DNA of 64,000 nt from Acidiferrum sp963771295 (GTDB lineage: Bacteria; Acidobacteriota; Terriglobia; Acidiferrales; UBA7541): positions 1-64,000 of the forward strand of contig CAVYTB010000008.1 in the NCBI GenBank assembly GCA_963771295.1, read 5' to 3'. The notes under the pieces are model-generated. The model was not told the origin of the DNA. It searched no databases and was given only the letters and a program-made list of their open reading frames with translations. Shown one piece after another: positions 30,257 through 38,540 of this stretch. The translations under genes were made by a program, and so were the position numbers. Position 1 is the first letter of the stretch, and each line of letters opens with the position of its first letter.

Positions 30257-30390
30257 TTAAAAGTAGAATTTACCTGCGAACTGCAGGCTGCGCGCCGGAT
30301 AGGCGCCGGTAATTGTTCCGAAGTGGGCGTCGCCCAGATTGCTGTCTGGAACGAAGAAGTTGGGATGATTGAAGGCCTCTCGAGGCGGCG
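30257..30390 (-). pseudogene. C-terminal relic of a TonB-dependent (Oar-like) receptor
   Basis: The - strand reads EAFNHPNFFVPDSNLGD, then FGTITGAYPARSLQFAGKFYF and a stop (30257-30259). This is the final beta-strand region of acidobacterial Oar-like TonB receptors (normally ...NHPNF...FGTIT...ARxIQFALKxxF), ending in an aromatic residue as outer-membrane barrels do. Only about 42 residues remain; the rest of the roughly 1000-residue gene is gone. The homology stops where the ogt fragment on the other strand begins. Confidence 0.6.
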
Positions 30391-30417
30391 AGCAATCCGC
30401 ATGATCTAACGAATGCG

Positions 30418-30753
30418 ATGGCGCGATATTTTGCGGGAGAGGTTACGGCGATCGATAGCTTGCCAGTGCAGACGGGCGGCACAGCTTTCCAGCGCGAGGT
30501 GTGGGGCGCGCTGCGAGAGATTGCCTGTGGCACTACGCTTTCCTACGCGAAACTTGCGGAGCGAATCGGGCGGCCAAGGGCCGTCAGGGCCGTCGGACTG
30601 GCGAACGGTTCGAACCCGGTGGGAGTTGTGGTGCCTTGTCACCGCGTGATTGGGTCAGATGGTTCACTCACCGGCTACGGTGGCGGTATCGAGCGGAAAC
30701 GCTGGCTTTTGGAGCACGAAAGCAAACACGCAGCCTTTCGCCTGCAGGCGTAA
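30418..30753 (+). CDS. ogt: Methylated-DNA-protein cysteine methyltransferase, N-terminally truncated
   Basis: The C-terminal catalytic domain is intact: TAFQREVWGALREIACGTTL, the Arg-finger helix RPRAVRAVGLANGSNP and the active-site PCHRVIGSDGSLTGYGGG with the methyl-accepting Cys. It transfers O6-alkyl groups from guanine to itself. The open frame upstream of ATG 30418 runs to 30373 and still matches the family in its last residues (LTNAMARYFAGEV), but the usual N-terminal domain of 60 or so residues is absent; its place is taken by the tail of a TonB receptor on the other strand. It may be an active minimal enzyme or a relic. No ribosome site is evident. Confidence 0.7.
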   Translation: MARYFAGEVTAIDSLPVQTGGTAFQREVWGALREIACGTTLSYAKLAERIGRPRAVRAVGLANGSNPVGVVVPCHRVIGSDGSLTGYGGGIERKRWLLEHESKHAAFRLQA

Positions 30754-30925
30754 GCTCACCGCAGTCATCCAAGATAACGGCCAAGCGCGGTCTCGCGATC
30801 GCTCGCACGCAATCCACTTGAGCAGGATTTCCAAATAGGGCGGCGGGAGTTGTATGGAATGGGAAAAGAAGGTATGAAAGACGTTGCCGGATTCGCGCGT
30901 GAGGCGGGAATCCGCGACACGAACA

Positions 30926-31630
30926 ATGAGTGAGTCTATACGCTACTTACGCGCACTGCCAGGAACGCAGCCAGAACCGCTTCACCCGTCGTATGTATCT
31001 TCGCTGAAACGCGCGCCCAGGAAGCCTTTGGTGCCTCTGACCCAGACAGTATCGGAAGTTACGGGGCCAATCTTTGCTTCGGGTGTGGCGAAACCCGGCA
31101 GCTTCGATCTTACGCGGCAACATTCGGGCGAGCCGCTGGGAGAGCGGATCGTTGTGGGCGGGCTAGTGCTAGATGAAAACAATCGTCCTATGCCGCGCAC
31201 ACTGATCGAAATCTGGCAGGCGAACGCCGCAGGCCGGTATCTTCACGCGGTGGATCAACACAATGCGCCGTTGGACCCGAATTTCACGGGCTGTGGGCAG
31301 GTTTTTACGGACGAACAGGGCCACTACCAGTTCGTGACGATTCGGCCGGGGGAATATCCCTGGCGGAATCACTACAACGCCTGGCGGCCGGCGCACATTC
31401 ATTTTTCGGTGTTCGGGCCGGCATTTGCCACGCGGCTTGTCACTCAGATGTACTTTCCGGGCGATCCTTTGCTTGTGCGCGACCCGATTTTCAATTGCGT
31501 AGCGGATGAAAAGGCCCGCGACCGGTTGATTTCGGTTTTCGATTGGGAACGCACGATTCCCGAGCAAGCGCTTGGGTATCGCTTTGAGATCGTACTGCGT
31601 GGACGCGAAGCCACGCCGATGGAGGAATGA
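30926..31630 (+). CDS. pcaH: Protocatechuate 3,4-dioxygenase beta subunit
   Basis: Start at ATG 30926 (MSESIRYLRALPG), agreeing with family N-termini; a TTG at 30884 is open but unlikely. 234 residues. All four iron ligands can be assigned by comparison with the Pseudomonas enzyme: Tyr in NAAGRYLH, Tyr in GEYPW, and the two His of RPAHIHFSV. It opens the ring of protocatechuate between the hydroxyls to beta-carboxy-cis,cis-muconate together with PcaG. First gene of a pcaH-pcaG-pobA cluster; pcaG starts 1 base after the stop. Confidence 0.92.
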   Translation: MSESIRYLRALPGTQPEPLHPSYVSSLKRAPRKPLVPLTQTVSEVTGPIFASGVAKPGSFDLTRQHSGEPLGERIVVGGLVLDENNRPMPRTLIEIWQANAAGRYLHAVDQHNAPLDPNFTGCGQVFTDEQGHYQFVTIRPGEYPWRNHYNAWRPAHIHFSVFGPAFATRLVTQMYFPGDPLLVRDPIFNCVADEKARDRLISVFDWERTIPEQALGYRFEIVLRGREATPMEE

Positions 31631-31631
31631 G

Positions 31632-32201
31632 TTGCGTTTGCCGGCGACGACTTCCCAAACCGTGGGGCCATACTTTCAGTTGGGCTGCGGTGCGCTTTAT
31701 CGTAGCGAACTGGCGGGGCCGGGAGTGAGCGGAGAGCGAATGACCATTCAAGGACGCGTGCTGGACGGCGATGGGCGGGCTGTTCCGGACGCGGTGTTGG
31801 AAGTGTGGCAGGCGGATGGGGCTGGCGAATATGCTCAGCGCGTCGAGCTCGACGCTCACACTGGGGAGGGCGCGTTTTTTGGGTTTGGACGCATACCGAC
31901 GGACGACGACGGAAAGTTTCGCTTCTCGACTATCAAGCCGGGTTCCGTGAGCGCGCCCGATGGAACGCGGCAGGCCCCACACATCCTTGTGTCCGTGTTT
32001 GCGAGGGGACTTTTGACGCGGCTGGTCACTCGAATTTATTTTCCTGAGGAGCCGCTGAACGAAAGCGACAATGTGCTAAGTAAGGTGGAGACAGAGCGGC
32101 GAGGAACGTTGATGGCCTGTCCCATAAGCAACAATAGAGAACTGCGAGAATGGAACGTAATCCTGCAAGGCGCGGACGAAACGGTTTTTTTCGATTTGTG
32201 A
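31632..32201 (+). CDS. pcaG: Protocatechuate 3,4-dioxygenase alpha subunit
   Basis: TTG at 31632 (reads MRLPATTSQTVGPYFQLG) is preceded by GGAGGAA at the end of pcaH. 189 residues. TTSQTVGPYFQLG, VLEVWQADGAGEYAQ and APHILVSVFARGLLTRLVTRIYFP are typical of the alpha subunit, which has the same fold as PcaH but lost the iron ligands. It forms the heteromeric enzyme with PcaH. Confidence 0.9.
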   Translation: MRLPATTSQTVGPYFQLGCGALYRSELAGPGVSGERMTIQGRVLDGDGRAVPDAVLEVWQADGAGEYAQRVELDAHTGEGAFFGFGRIPTDDDGKFRFSTIKPGSVSAPDGTRQAPHILVSVFARGLLTRLVTRIYFPEEPLNESDNVLSKVETERRGTLMACPISNNRELREWNVILQGADETVFFDL

Positions 32202-32219
32202 TTGTTCCTCAGGAGCGCG

Positions 32220-33395
32220 ATGCGAACGCAGGTGGGCATTGTGGGCGCAGGCCCGGCAGGGCTGATCCTTTCTCATCTGCTGCAGCAGCAGGGCATTGAT
32301 TCCAGCATCATTGAAAAATACAGTCGGCAGCATGTGGAGGAGCGCGTGCGAGCAGGCGTGCTGGAACAGGGGACGGTCGAGATGCTGGCGGATCTCGGTC
32401 TTGCTGAGCGAATGCAGCGCGAGGGGCTGGTTCACTATGGAATTGAGCTGAGCTTTCTTGGCCGGCGTCATCGCATCGATTTCAAGGAACTGACTGGGCG
32501 CGGCATCACCGTGTACGGTCAAAACGAAGTGGTGAAGGATTTGACCAACGCGCGACTGGCGAGCGGCGGAGAAATTGTTTTTGAAGCCGAAGATGTCCGC
32601 GTGGCTGAGCTGGATACACGTGCCCCGCGGATTGAGTATCGAAAAGAAGGCGAGTGCGGCGAGGTCGTTTGCGACTTCATCGCCGGGTGCGATGGTTTTC
32701 ACGGGATTTGCCGGACTAGCATTCCCGCGGGAGTGCTGACGTCGCACGAACGAGAATATCCCTTTGGCTGGCTGGGAATTCTGGCGGAAGCCGCGCCATC
32801 TTCGCAGGAACTGATTTATTCGAATCATGAGCGTGGGTTCGCGTTGCTGAGCATGCGGTCGCCAAAAATCAGCAGGCTGTACTTGCAATGCGAGCCGGAC
32901 GAGGACCTGGGTCAGTGGCCGGACGAGCGAATCTGGGAGGAACTTGAGACGAGGCTAGGGATAGAGGGATGGAGATTGACGCGCGGGGCGGTGGTGCAAA
33001 AGGGCGTAACGGGGATGCGCAGCTTTGTGGTTGAGCCGATGCAATTTGGCCGGCTGTTTCTGGCGGGAGACGCGGCGCACATCGTGCCACCGACCGGAGC
33101 GAAGGGATTGAACCTGGCGGCGGCGGATGTGCGGGTGTTGGCGCACGCACTGACGGAGCACTATAAATCTGGTAGCATGACACTTCTGGCCCGCTATTCG
33201 CAGGTGGCGCTGAGACGCGTCTGGAAGGCTCAGCGCTTTTCGTGGTGGATGACTTCGATGCTGCACCGTTTCCACGGCGAAAACAGCTTCGACCGCCGCC
33301 GGCAGTTGGCGGAGTTGGATTACGTCACAAGTTCGCGGGCAGCAGCGCAAAGCCTCGCGGAGAATTATGTCGGCCTGCCCTTTGATCCTTACTAA
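32220..33395 (+). CDS. pobA: 4-hydroxybenzoate 3-monooxygenase
   Basis: ATG 32220 has CAGGAG six bases upstream. 391 residues, normal length. FAD-binding motif GIVGAGPAGLILSHLL, VEERVRAGVLEQGTV (NAD(P)H/substrate region), the DG-type motif CDGFHG and the second FAD motif LFLAGDAAHIVPPTGAKGLN are all present. It hydroxylates 4-hydroxybenzoate to protocatechuate, the substrate of the PcaHG enzyme encoded 19 bases upstream, so the three genes form a two-step funnel. The later beta-ketoadipate genes (pcaB, C, D, I, J, F) are not in the window. Confidence 0.93.
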   Translation: MRTQVGIVGAGPAGLILSHLLQQQGIDSSIIEKYSRQHVEERVRAGVLEQGTVEMLADLGLAERMQREGLVHYGIELSFLGRRHRIDFKELTGRGITVYGQNEVVKDLTNARLASGGEIVFEAEDVRVAELDTRAPRIEYRKEGECGEVVCDFIAGCDGFHGICRTSIPAGVLTSHEREYPFGWLGILAEAAPSSQELIYSNHERGFALLSMRSPKISRLYLQCEPDEDLGQWPDERIWEELETRLGIEGWRLTRGAVVQKGVTGMRSFVVEPMQFGRLFLAGDAAHIVPPTGAKGLNLAAADVRVLAHALTEHYKSGSMTLLARYSQVALRRVWKAQRFSWWMTSMLHRFHGENSFDRRRQLAELDYVTSSRAAAQSLAENYVGLPFDPY

Positions 33396-33496
33396 GGGTT
33401 GAGAGATGTTCAGCAGCTGCGTTTTCCAGCCTATTAGGGTGGTGGAAAACGAAATTCGCTCCAGTAAGAGAACCGAAAACGAAAAGGATACCGAAC

Positions 33497-36079
33497 ATGC
33501 GAAGAGCTCTGACTCTGGTGGTAATTCTGTTGGTGTGCATACCGGCGTTGGCGCAGGCACCCGCGGCGACAAGCGCAGACACGACAAAGCGCGCCGATTC
33601 GTATGTCAGTAAGATGTCGCCCGAGCAGAAAATTGACTACATTGGCGGCACGGGATTCGCGATTCGCGCGGTTCCGGAGTTGGGACTGCCGGCCTTGCAG
33701 ATGTCCGACGGGCCTTTTGGTGTGCGTAGCAACGAGCGATTTCCGTCGACAGCATACGCGGTCGGCATCAACCTTGCGGCGTCGTGGGACATTGATCTTG
33801 CCGAGAAGGCCGGTGCGGGTATTGGGAAGGATGCGCGAGCCCGCGGGATTCATTTCATGCTGGGACCTGGCGTGAACATCTACCGGTCGGCATTGAATGG
33901 GCGGAACTTCGAATATTTTGGGGAAGACCCGTTCCTGACGTCTGCGATTGCGGTTGGGTACATCAAGGGAATGCAGTCGCAAGGGGTTTCGGCGACGATC
34001 AAGCACTTCCTGGGAAACAACTCCGAGTACCTGCGGCACGATTCGGATTCGTTGATCGATGAACGAACGCTGCGTGAAATCTATCTTCCTTCGTTCGAAG
34101 CAGCGGTGAAGCAAGCGCACGTGGGCGCAATCATGGATTCCTACAACCTGATTAATGGGGAACACGCTACGCAGAATGCGTATTTCAATACGGAGATCGC
34201 ACGCAAGGAATGGGGCTTCGAGGGCATCATGATGTCCGATTGGGTGGCAACGTATGATGGAGTGGCGGCGGCCAACGGCGGGCTGGACATCGAAATGCCG
34301 ACGGGAGCGTTCATGAATCGCCGCAATCTGATGCCGGCGCTCGCGGATGGGCGTGTCAAGCAGGCGACGATTGACGAAAAGGTTCGTCGCATCCTGCAGA
34401 CCGCTGAGCGGTTCGGCTGGCTGGATCGACCGCAAAACGATCTATCAATTTCGACGTACAACGAGCAGAACCATCAAATAGCGTTGCAGGCGGCGCGCGA
34501 GGGCATGGTGCTGCTAAAGAATGACGGCAACGTGCTTCCACTGGACAAACAGAAAATCAAGACGGTGCTGGTGGTTGGGCCCGACGCATATTCCGCGGAA
34601 CCGGTGGGAGCCGGCAGCGCGCGTGTGATTCCGTTCGCAGCAGTCAGCGCGCTGCAAGGAATCAGCACATTGCTGGGGCCATCCGTGAATGTTTTTTACG
34701 AGGCAGGTTTGCCCAGCGTGGCTGCGGCCGCGGATGAGACGAAGTTCGTAACGCAAACAAAAAATGGCAAGCCAGGTCTGAAGCTCGAGATTTTTCGGAA
34801 TGCTGAGCTGTCAGGAAAGCCTGAATCCACACAGGTAGTGCACCATTTGAACGAGCCCGGCACAACGTTCGACGACCTGGTTCTTGACCCAGAATCGCTG
34901 GAAGAATTGTTCAATGCCAAGCCGAAGCCGATTTCCAAGCGTTGGAGCGGATATTTTGTCGCATCCGAGGCTGGTCTATATGAAGTGGTTGCGCAGGGCT
35001 GGGGAGAAGGTGGGGGATACCGGTTGTACGTCGACGACAAACTGCTTTTCGACAATTCGAAGCTGTGTAAAGCGTTTCAGGAAGGCACGGTGTTGCAGCT
35101 GAGCGTGGGGCCGCACAAAATCGTGGGCGAGACATTCGTCGATTCGTTTGTTGGCGGACGGCTGCGGGTAGGAATCATCAAGCAGTCGAAGATGGTGTCA
35201 GATGCCTCGAAACAACTGGCGGCGAGGGTGGACGCGGTGATTGTGGCGGCCGGATTCAACAACGACAGCGAAGGCGAAGGAGCGGATCGTACGTTCTCGT
35301 TGCCATTTGGCCAAGATGTACTGATTCGTGAGATGTCTGCGGTAAACAAGAACACGATCGTTGCGATTACATCGGGAGGCAACGTAGACGTGGCGCCATG
35401 GATCGAGCATGTGCCAGGACTCATCGAAATGTGGTATCCGGGCGAGCAGGGCGGCACGGCACTGGCGGAAATTTTGTTTGGCGTCGTAAATCCGTCAGGC
35501 CATCTACCAGCGACGTTCGAAAAGAGCTGGCAAGACAACCCCACGCATGGGAATTACTATCCGGAGGAAGGAACGGTCCGGGTGGCATACAAAGAGGGGA
35601 TTTTTGTTGGCTACCGCGGGTACGAACACAACAACGTGAAACCGCAATTCCCATTTGGCTTTGGGCTGTCGTACAGCACATTCAAATTCAGCAGTCTCTC
35701 GGTTGCTCCGGCGGAGGCGCCGACCATGGCGCCGAGTGGCAGGCCAGCGCTGTATACCGCAACGTTTGATGTTGCGAATATTGGCTCGCGAGCGGGGGCT
35801 GAGGTTGCCCAGGTTTATGTTGGTGAAGCGAAGCCAAGTGTGCCGCGCCCGGCAAAAGAGTTGAAGGGTTTTGCTCGCGTGGAGCTCGACGCAGGCGAAA
35901 CGAAGCACGTGACGATTACGCTCGATGCGCGCGCCTTCGCGTTCTACGACGTTACAGCCAAGCACTGGCAGGCTGATGCGGGGACATTCTCCATTCTGGT
36001 TGGAGATTCGTCGGCCGACACGCCGCTAAGCGCAAGCGTGTCACTACCGAAAGCGATCAGCGTCAGCACGCAGGAGTAA
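33497..36079 (+). CDS. Exported glycoside hydrolase family 3 beta-glucosidase with PA14 insert
   Basis: 860 residues with a signal peptide (MRRALTLVVILLVCIPALAQ). Family 3 barrel with QMSDGPFGVR, a KHFLGNNSE motif, and the nucleophile in GIMMSDWVATYDG. The second alpha/beta domain includes GMVLLKNDGNVLPL. A PA14-like beta domain (about residues 415-560, with SGYFVASEAGLYEV and RLYVDDKLLFDN) is inserted, as in many BglX-like enzymes. A C-terminal Fn3-like domain ends in YDVTAKHWQADAGTFSILVG. It likely releases glucose from plant oligosaccharides. A ribosome site (AAAGGAT) precedes the start. Confidence 0.92.
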   Translation: MRRALTLVVILLVCIPALAQAPAATSADTTKRADSYVSKMSPEQKIDYIGGTGFAIRAVPELGLPALQMSDGPFGVRSNERFPSTAYAVGINLAASWDIDLAEKAGAGIGKDARARGIHFMLGPGVNIYRSALNGRNFEYFGEDPFLTSAIAVGYIKGMQSQGVSATIKHFLGNNSEYLRHDSDSLIDERTLREIYLPSFEAAVKQAHVGAIMDSYNLINGEHATQNAYFNTEIARKEWGFEGIMMSDWVATYDGVAAANGGLDIEMPTGAFMNRRNLMPALADGRVKQATIDEKVRRILQTAERFGWLDRPQNDLSISTYNEQNHQIALQAAREGMVLLKNDGNVLPLDKQKIKTVLVVGPDAYSAEPVGAGSARVIPFAAVSALQGISTLLGPSVNVFYEAGLPSVAAAADETKFVTQTKNGKPGLKLEIFRNAELSGKPESTQVVHHLNEPGTTFDDLVLDPESLEELFNAKPKPISKRWSGYFVASEAGLYEVVAQGWGEGGGYRLYVDDKLLFDNSKLCKAFQEGTVLQLSVGPHKIVGETFVDSFVGGRLRVGIIKQSKMVSDASKQLAARVDAVIVAAGFNNDSEGEGADRTFSLPFGQDVLIREMSAVNKNTIVAITSGGNVDVAPWIEHVPGLIEMWYPGEQGGTALAEILFGVVNPSGHLPATFEKSWQDNPTHGNYYPEEGTVRVAYKEGIFVGYRGYEHNNVKPQFPFGFGLSYSTFKFSSLSVAPAEAPTMAPSGRPALYTATFDVANIGSRAGAEVAQVYVGEAKPSVPRPAKELKGFARVELDAGETKHVTITLDARAFAFYDVTAKHWQADAGTFSILVGDSSADTPLSASVSLPKAISVSTQE

Positions 36080-36205
36080 CTTTGGGAACAGTCACAGATT
36101 CTTGGCCTCACTGCCGCACGCAGATGCAGCAGTTAGTAGGGTGAGGTAGGCTCAAAAGGAGTACAATTGCGGAATTCATTGAGAGACGTTGAACAGGAGA
36201 GTGTT

Positions 36206-36748
36206 ATGAAGGTTCGATCTGTATCCCCGTTATTCCTGATGTTTGGGCTGGCCTTGTCTTGCCTCACGGTAGCGCAAGCGCAGAAGGCCGATACGCCGCC
36301 CGCCACTGAAGGAGTTCTGAGCGCGAAGGAAGTTGGCACAAAGCTTTTTCCGGATAAGGTATTTTTCCGCGGGCAGGTGGCCAGTAGCCAGGAACGCAAC
36401 ACTGGGGGAGTGCGTTACGCCGATGGATTCCTCGTGCTCGCAAGTTTGGTGGACAATTCTGGATACTCCAGCGGCATCCGCGAGAAATATCAAGCTTATC
36501 TGATTACAGAGGTTGCCATCGAAATCGGCGGTCAGACACTAAAGCCGGGGGCATACGGTTGCGGCTTCCTAGATAACAACAAGTTTGTGGTGATGGATCT
36601 GGGCGCAAGTGATGTGTTCACGGTTGCTTCGACAAAAGATGCTGATATCAAGCATCCGGTGCCGCTGCAATTCTTGACAACGGGTCAGGCGGGGAGCTAC
36701 CGGATGTATCATGGGCGGGATTATGTGGAATTTCACCGAGCAAAATGA
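36206..36748 (+). CDS. Small secreted protein, unknown
   Basis: ATG 36206 (MKVRSVSPLFLMFGLALSC) with ACAGGAGAG upstream; signal peptide ending near AQAQ. The 180-residue product has no named domain that I recognise. It is beta-rich in the second half (ITEVAIEIGGQTLKPGAYG). A following stretch reads NNKFVVMDLGASDVFTVAS. Proteins of this look are common next to acidobacterial hydrolases; function unknown. Followed by a bidirectional hairpin shared with the convergent oxidoreductase gene. Confidence 0.65.
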   Translation: MKVRSVSPLFLMFGLALSCLTVAQAQKADTPPATEGVLSAKEVGTKLFPDKVFFRGQVASSQERNTGGVRYADGFLVLASLVDNSGYSSGIREKYQAYLITEVAIEIGGQTLKPGAYGCGFLDNNKFVVMDLGASDVFTVASTKDADIKHPVPLQFLTTGQAGSYRMYHGRDYVEFHRAK

Positions 36749-36796
36749 AGTGAGGAAGAAGTAATGAAGTAACGAAAAGAATTAGACATCAAATAG

Positions 36797-36832
36797 AGAG
36801 AGGGGGCTGAGTTCAGCCCCCTCTCTGCTTTT
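36797..36832. terminator. Bidirectional terminator hairpin
   Basis: AGAGAGGGGGCTGA (36797-36810) pairs perfectly with TCAGCCCCCTCTCT (36813-36826); a GCTTTT follows on the + strand. It lies between two convergent genes and probably ends both. Confidence 0.7.
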
Positions 36833-36851
36833 CGGCGAAAGAAGCGTTCGC

Positions 36852-38207
36852 CTATGCGGTTTTGATTTGGCCCGACGCGGCATCCCAAGTAACGGTGCTC
36901 TTCTTGAAATACGACGTGTTGGACATGTGGCAGGCAAGCGCGGCGTTGTGTCCGAAGACAGCATCCTCCACGACAGGCTTGCGGGTGCGCACCGCTTGGA
37001 AATAGGTCCAGAGGTGTGGCTTCAGGTCGTCCCAGGAATCGCCCTTGTATGCATAGCCCTCGGCCAATGGCTCCTTGCCTGGCGGCGGATCGTTTTGTTC
37101 GTGCCACTCCTTAATGTACTGGTCGCGATAAGGCTGCGGGAAGCTGGCCGTGGCGTAGTAGCTGGGAGCGGTATCCTTTCCGCTCTGCGGGTAGTAGGTG
37201 ATCGTGAATTCGGTAACCTCCAGAATTCCTTTGGAACCCTGGAAGCGATAAATCTCTGGCGTCTCGCAGCCAAGGTTTAGCCGCAGGTAGACCGGAATCT
37301 TTCCGTATTGGAAAAGCGTAGGCTGCACGTCGGGCATGTTGCGCCCATCCGGCCAGCGAAGGATTCCGCCAATCGAAGTGGTGGGTCCGGGAGGTTCGTT
37401 CCAGCCGAGCATAAAGTTCATGCCGCTGACAAGGTGGACGAGCAAATCTCCGGCGACACCGGTGCCGTACTGGCTCCAGCAGCGCCACCGCGCAAAAATC
37501 TTCCCATCGAAAGGCACCTTGGGCACGTTGTTCTGCCAAGTGTCCCAATCGAGAGTCTGAGGCGAGAGGTCGGGAGGAGGAGGATACTCCCAGCAGCCGG
37601 TGGGATCGTTGCGGCCGAGGGAGCCTTCGACAAGATTCAGATCGCCGATGATGCCCTGGGCGAGCATTTCCTTGGCCTTAGCGCAGATCACGGAGCTGAC
37701 GCGCTGCGAGCCGACCTGGATGATGCGCCCGGTTTTCTTCTGCGCGTTTACCATTTCGATGCCTTCCGACGGCGCATGCGACATGGGCTTCTCGATATAA
37801 ATGTCCTTGCCCGCGTTCACCGCGTCGGTCACCACTTTCATGTGCCAGTGATCGGGAACTGCGGCGATGAGACAATCAATTTCCTTGTCGTCGAGCAGTT
37901 CCTGATATTTACGAGTGGTCTTGATCTTGTTCCCGGCGATTTCCTTGGCCAGCGTGTGCCGGCCGTCGTACAGATCGGCAGCAGCAACGCACTGGACGCC
38001 GGGCAACGTTACCGCCGTGCCAAGCAATCCGGAGCCCTGCATGCCTATTCCGATAATGCCGAAGCGAATTGTGTCGTTCGCAGCGGCTTCCCACCCATAA
38101 GGGATGCGCGAGTCGCTGAGCATGATCCGCGGCATGGCCATGGCAACGCCGGTGGTAGCGGCACTGGCATGAAGAAATCGCCGCCGTGACATCTGATTTT
38201 TGTTCAT
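36852..38207 (-). CDS. Tat-exported Gfo/Idh/MocA family oxidoreductase
   Basis: 451 residues. The N-terminus MNKNQMSRRRFLHASAATTG is a twin-arginine signal. The Rossmann motif is FGIIGIGMQGSG. The family motif DIYIEKPMSHAPSEG holds the catalytic Lys of the EKP sequence. The C-terminal part has the usual alpha/beta domain. Such enzymes oxidise or reduce sugars or cyclitols with NAD(P). Exported members often occur next to DUF1080 genes, and here a collapsed DUF1080 gene starts 47 bases upstream on the same strand. Confidence 0.87.
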   Translation of the reverse strand: MNKNQMSRRRFLHASAATTGVAMAMPRIMLSDSRIPYGWEAAANDTIRFGIIGIGMQGSGLLGTAVTLPGVQCVAAADLYDGRHTLAKEIAGNKIKTTRKYQELLDDKEIDCLIAAVPDHWHMKVVTDAVNAGKDIYIEKPMSHAPSEGIEMVNAQKKTGRIIQVGSQRVSSVICAKAKEMLAQGIIGDLNLVEGSLGRNDPTGCWEYPPPPDLSPQTLDWDTWQNNVPKVPFDGKIFARWRCWSQYGTGVAGDLLVHLVSGMNFMLGWNEPPGPTTSIGGILRWPDGRNMPDVQPTLFQYGKIPVYLRLNLGCETPEIYRFQGSKGILEVTEFTITYYPQSGKDTAPSYYATASFPQPYRDQYIKEWHEQNDPPPGKEPLAEGYAYKGDSWDDLKPHLWTYFQAVRTRKPVVEDAVFGHNAALACHMSNTSYFKKSTVTWDAASGQIKTA

Positions 38208-38253
38208 GAGTCTCTCCCTGAATACGCGAGATAATTTCCTGACGCTGGCAAAG

Positions 38254-38515
38254 CTACTTCAACGACTGAATTGCAACTTCCTTGAAAAACACGATGTCGT
38301 TGTCGCTGTGATTCTGCAACCCAATCCAGAAGGAGGCCCATACCGCCGTGAGTTTTGATCAGGCCGTCTTCCACGGTCATGCCGCCGGGCCCGACGTGCT
38401 TCCAGCCGGTCAGATCCTTTCCGTTGTACAACTGCTTCCACTGTGGTTCTGACGCCTTCGCTGCTATCAGGAAGACAGCGGCGAGCACAATGAATAGCGC
38501 ATTTACCTTACGCAT
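38254..38515 (-). pseudogene. DUF1080 (3-keto-disaccharide hydrolase-like) protein with internal deletion
   Basis: ATG 38515 (MRKVNALFIVLAAVFLIAA) has AAAGGAGG upstream and a signal peptide. Then comes the conserved start WKQLYNGKDLTGWKHVGPGG-type, up to HGGMGLL. In a shifted frame the sequence jumps directly to the C-terminal strand of the same family: FWIGLQNHSDNDIVFFKE, then VAIQSLK and a stop at 38254. About 110 residues of the sandwich core are missing and the join is out of frame. The reading is an internal deletion pseudogene. Confidence 0.7.
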
Positions 38516-38540
38516 GTAGTCACAACCTCCTTTGAGCAAA

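Noticed and set aside
30603..30622. tRNA T-arm-like sequence GGTTCGAACCC
   Set aside because: It is codons of NGSNPVG in ogt; no acceptor stem or other tRNA arms surround it.
37308..38189. + strand open frame (293 residues) opposite the Gfo/Idh/MocA gene
   Set aside because: Antisense to a Tat-signal oxidoreductase with clear motifs.
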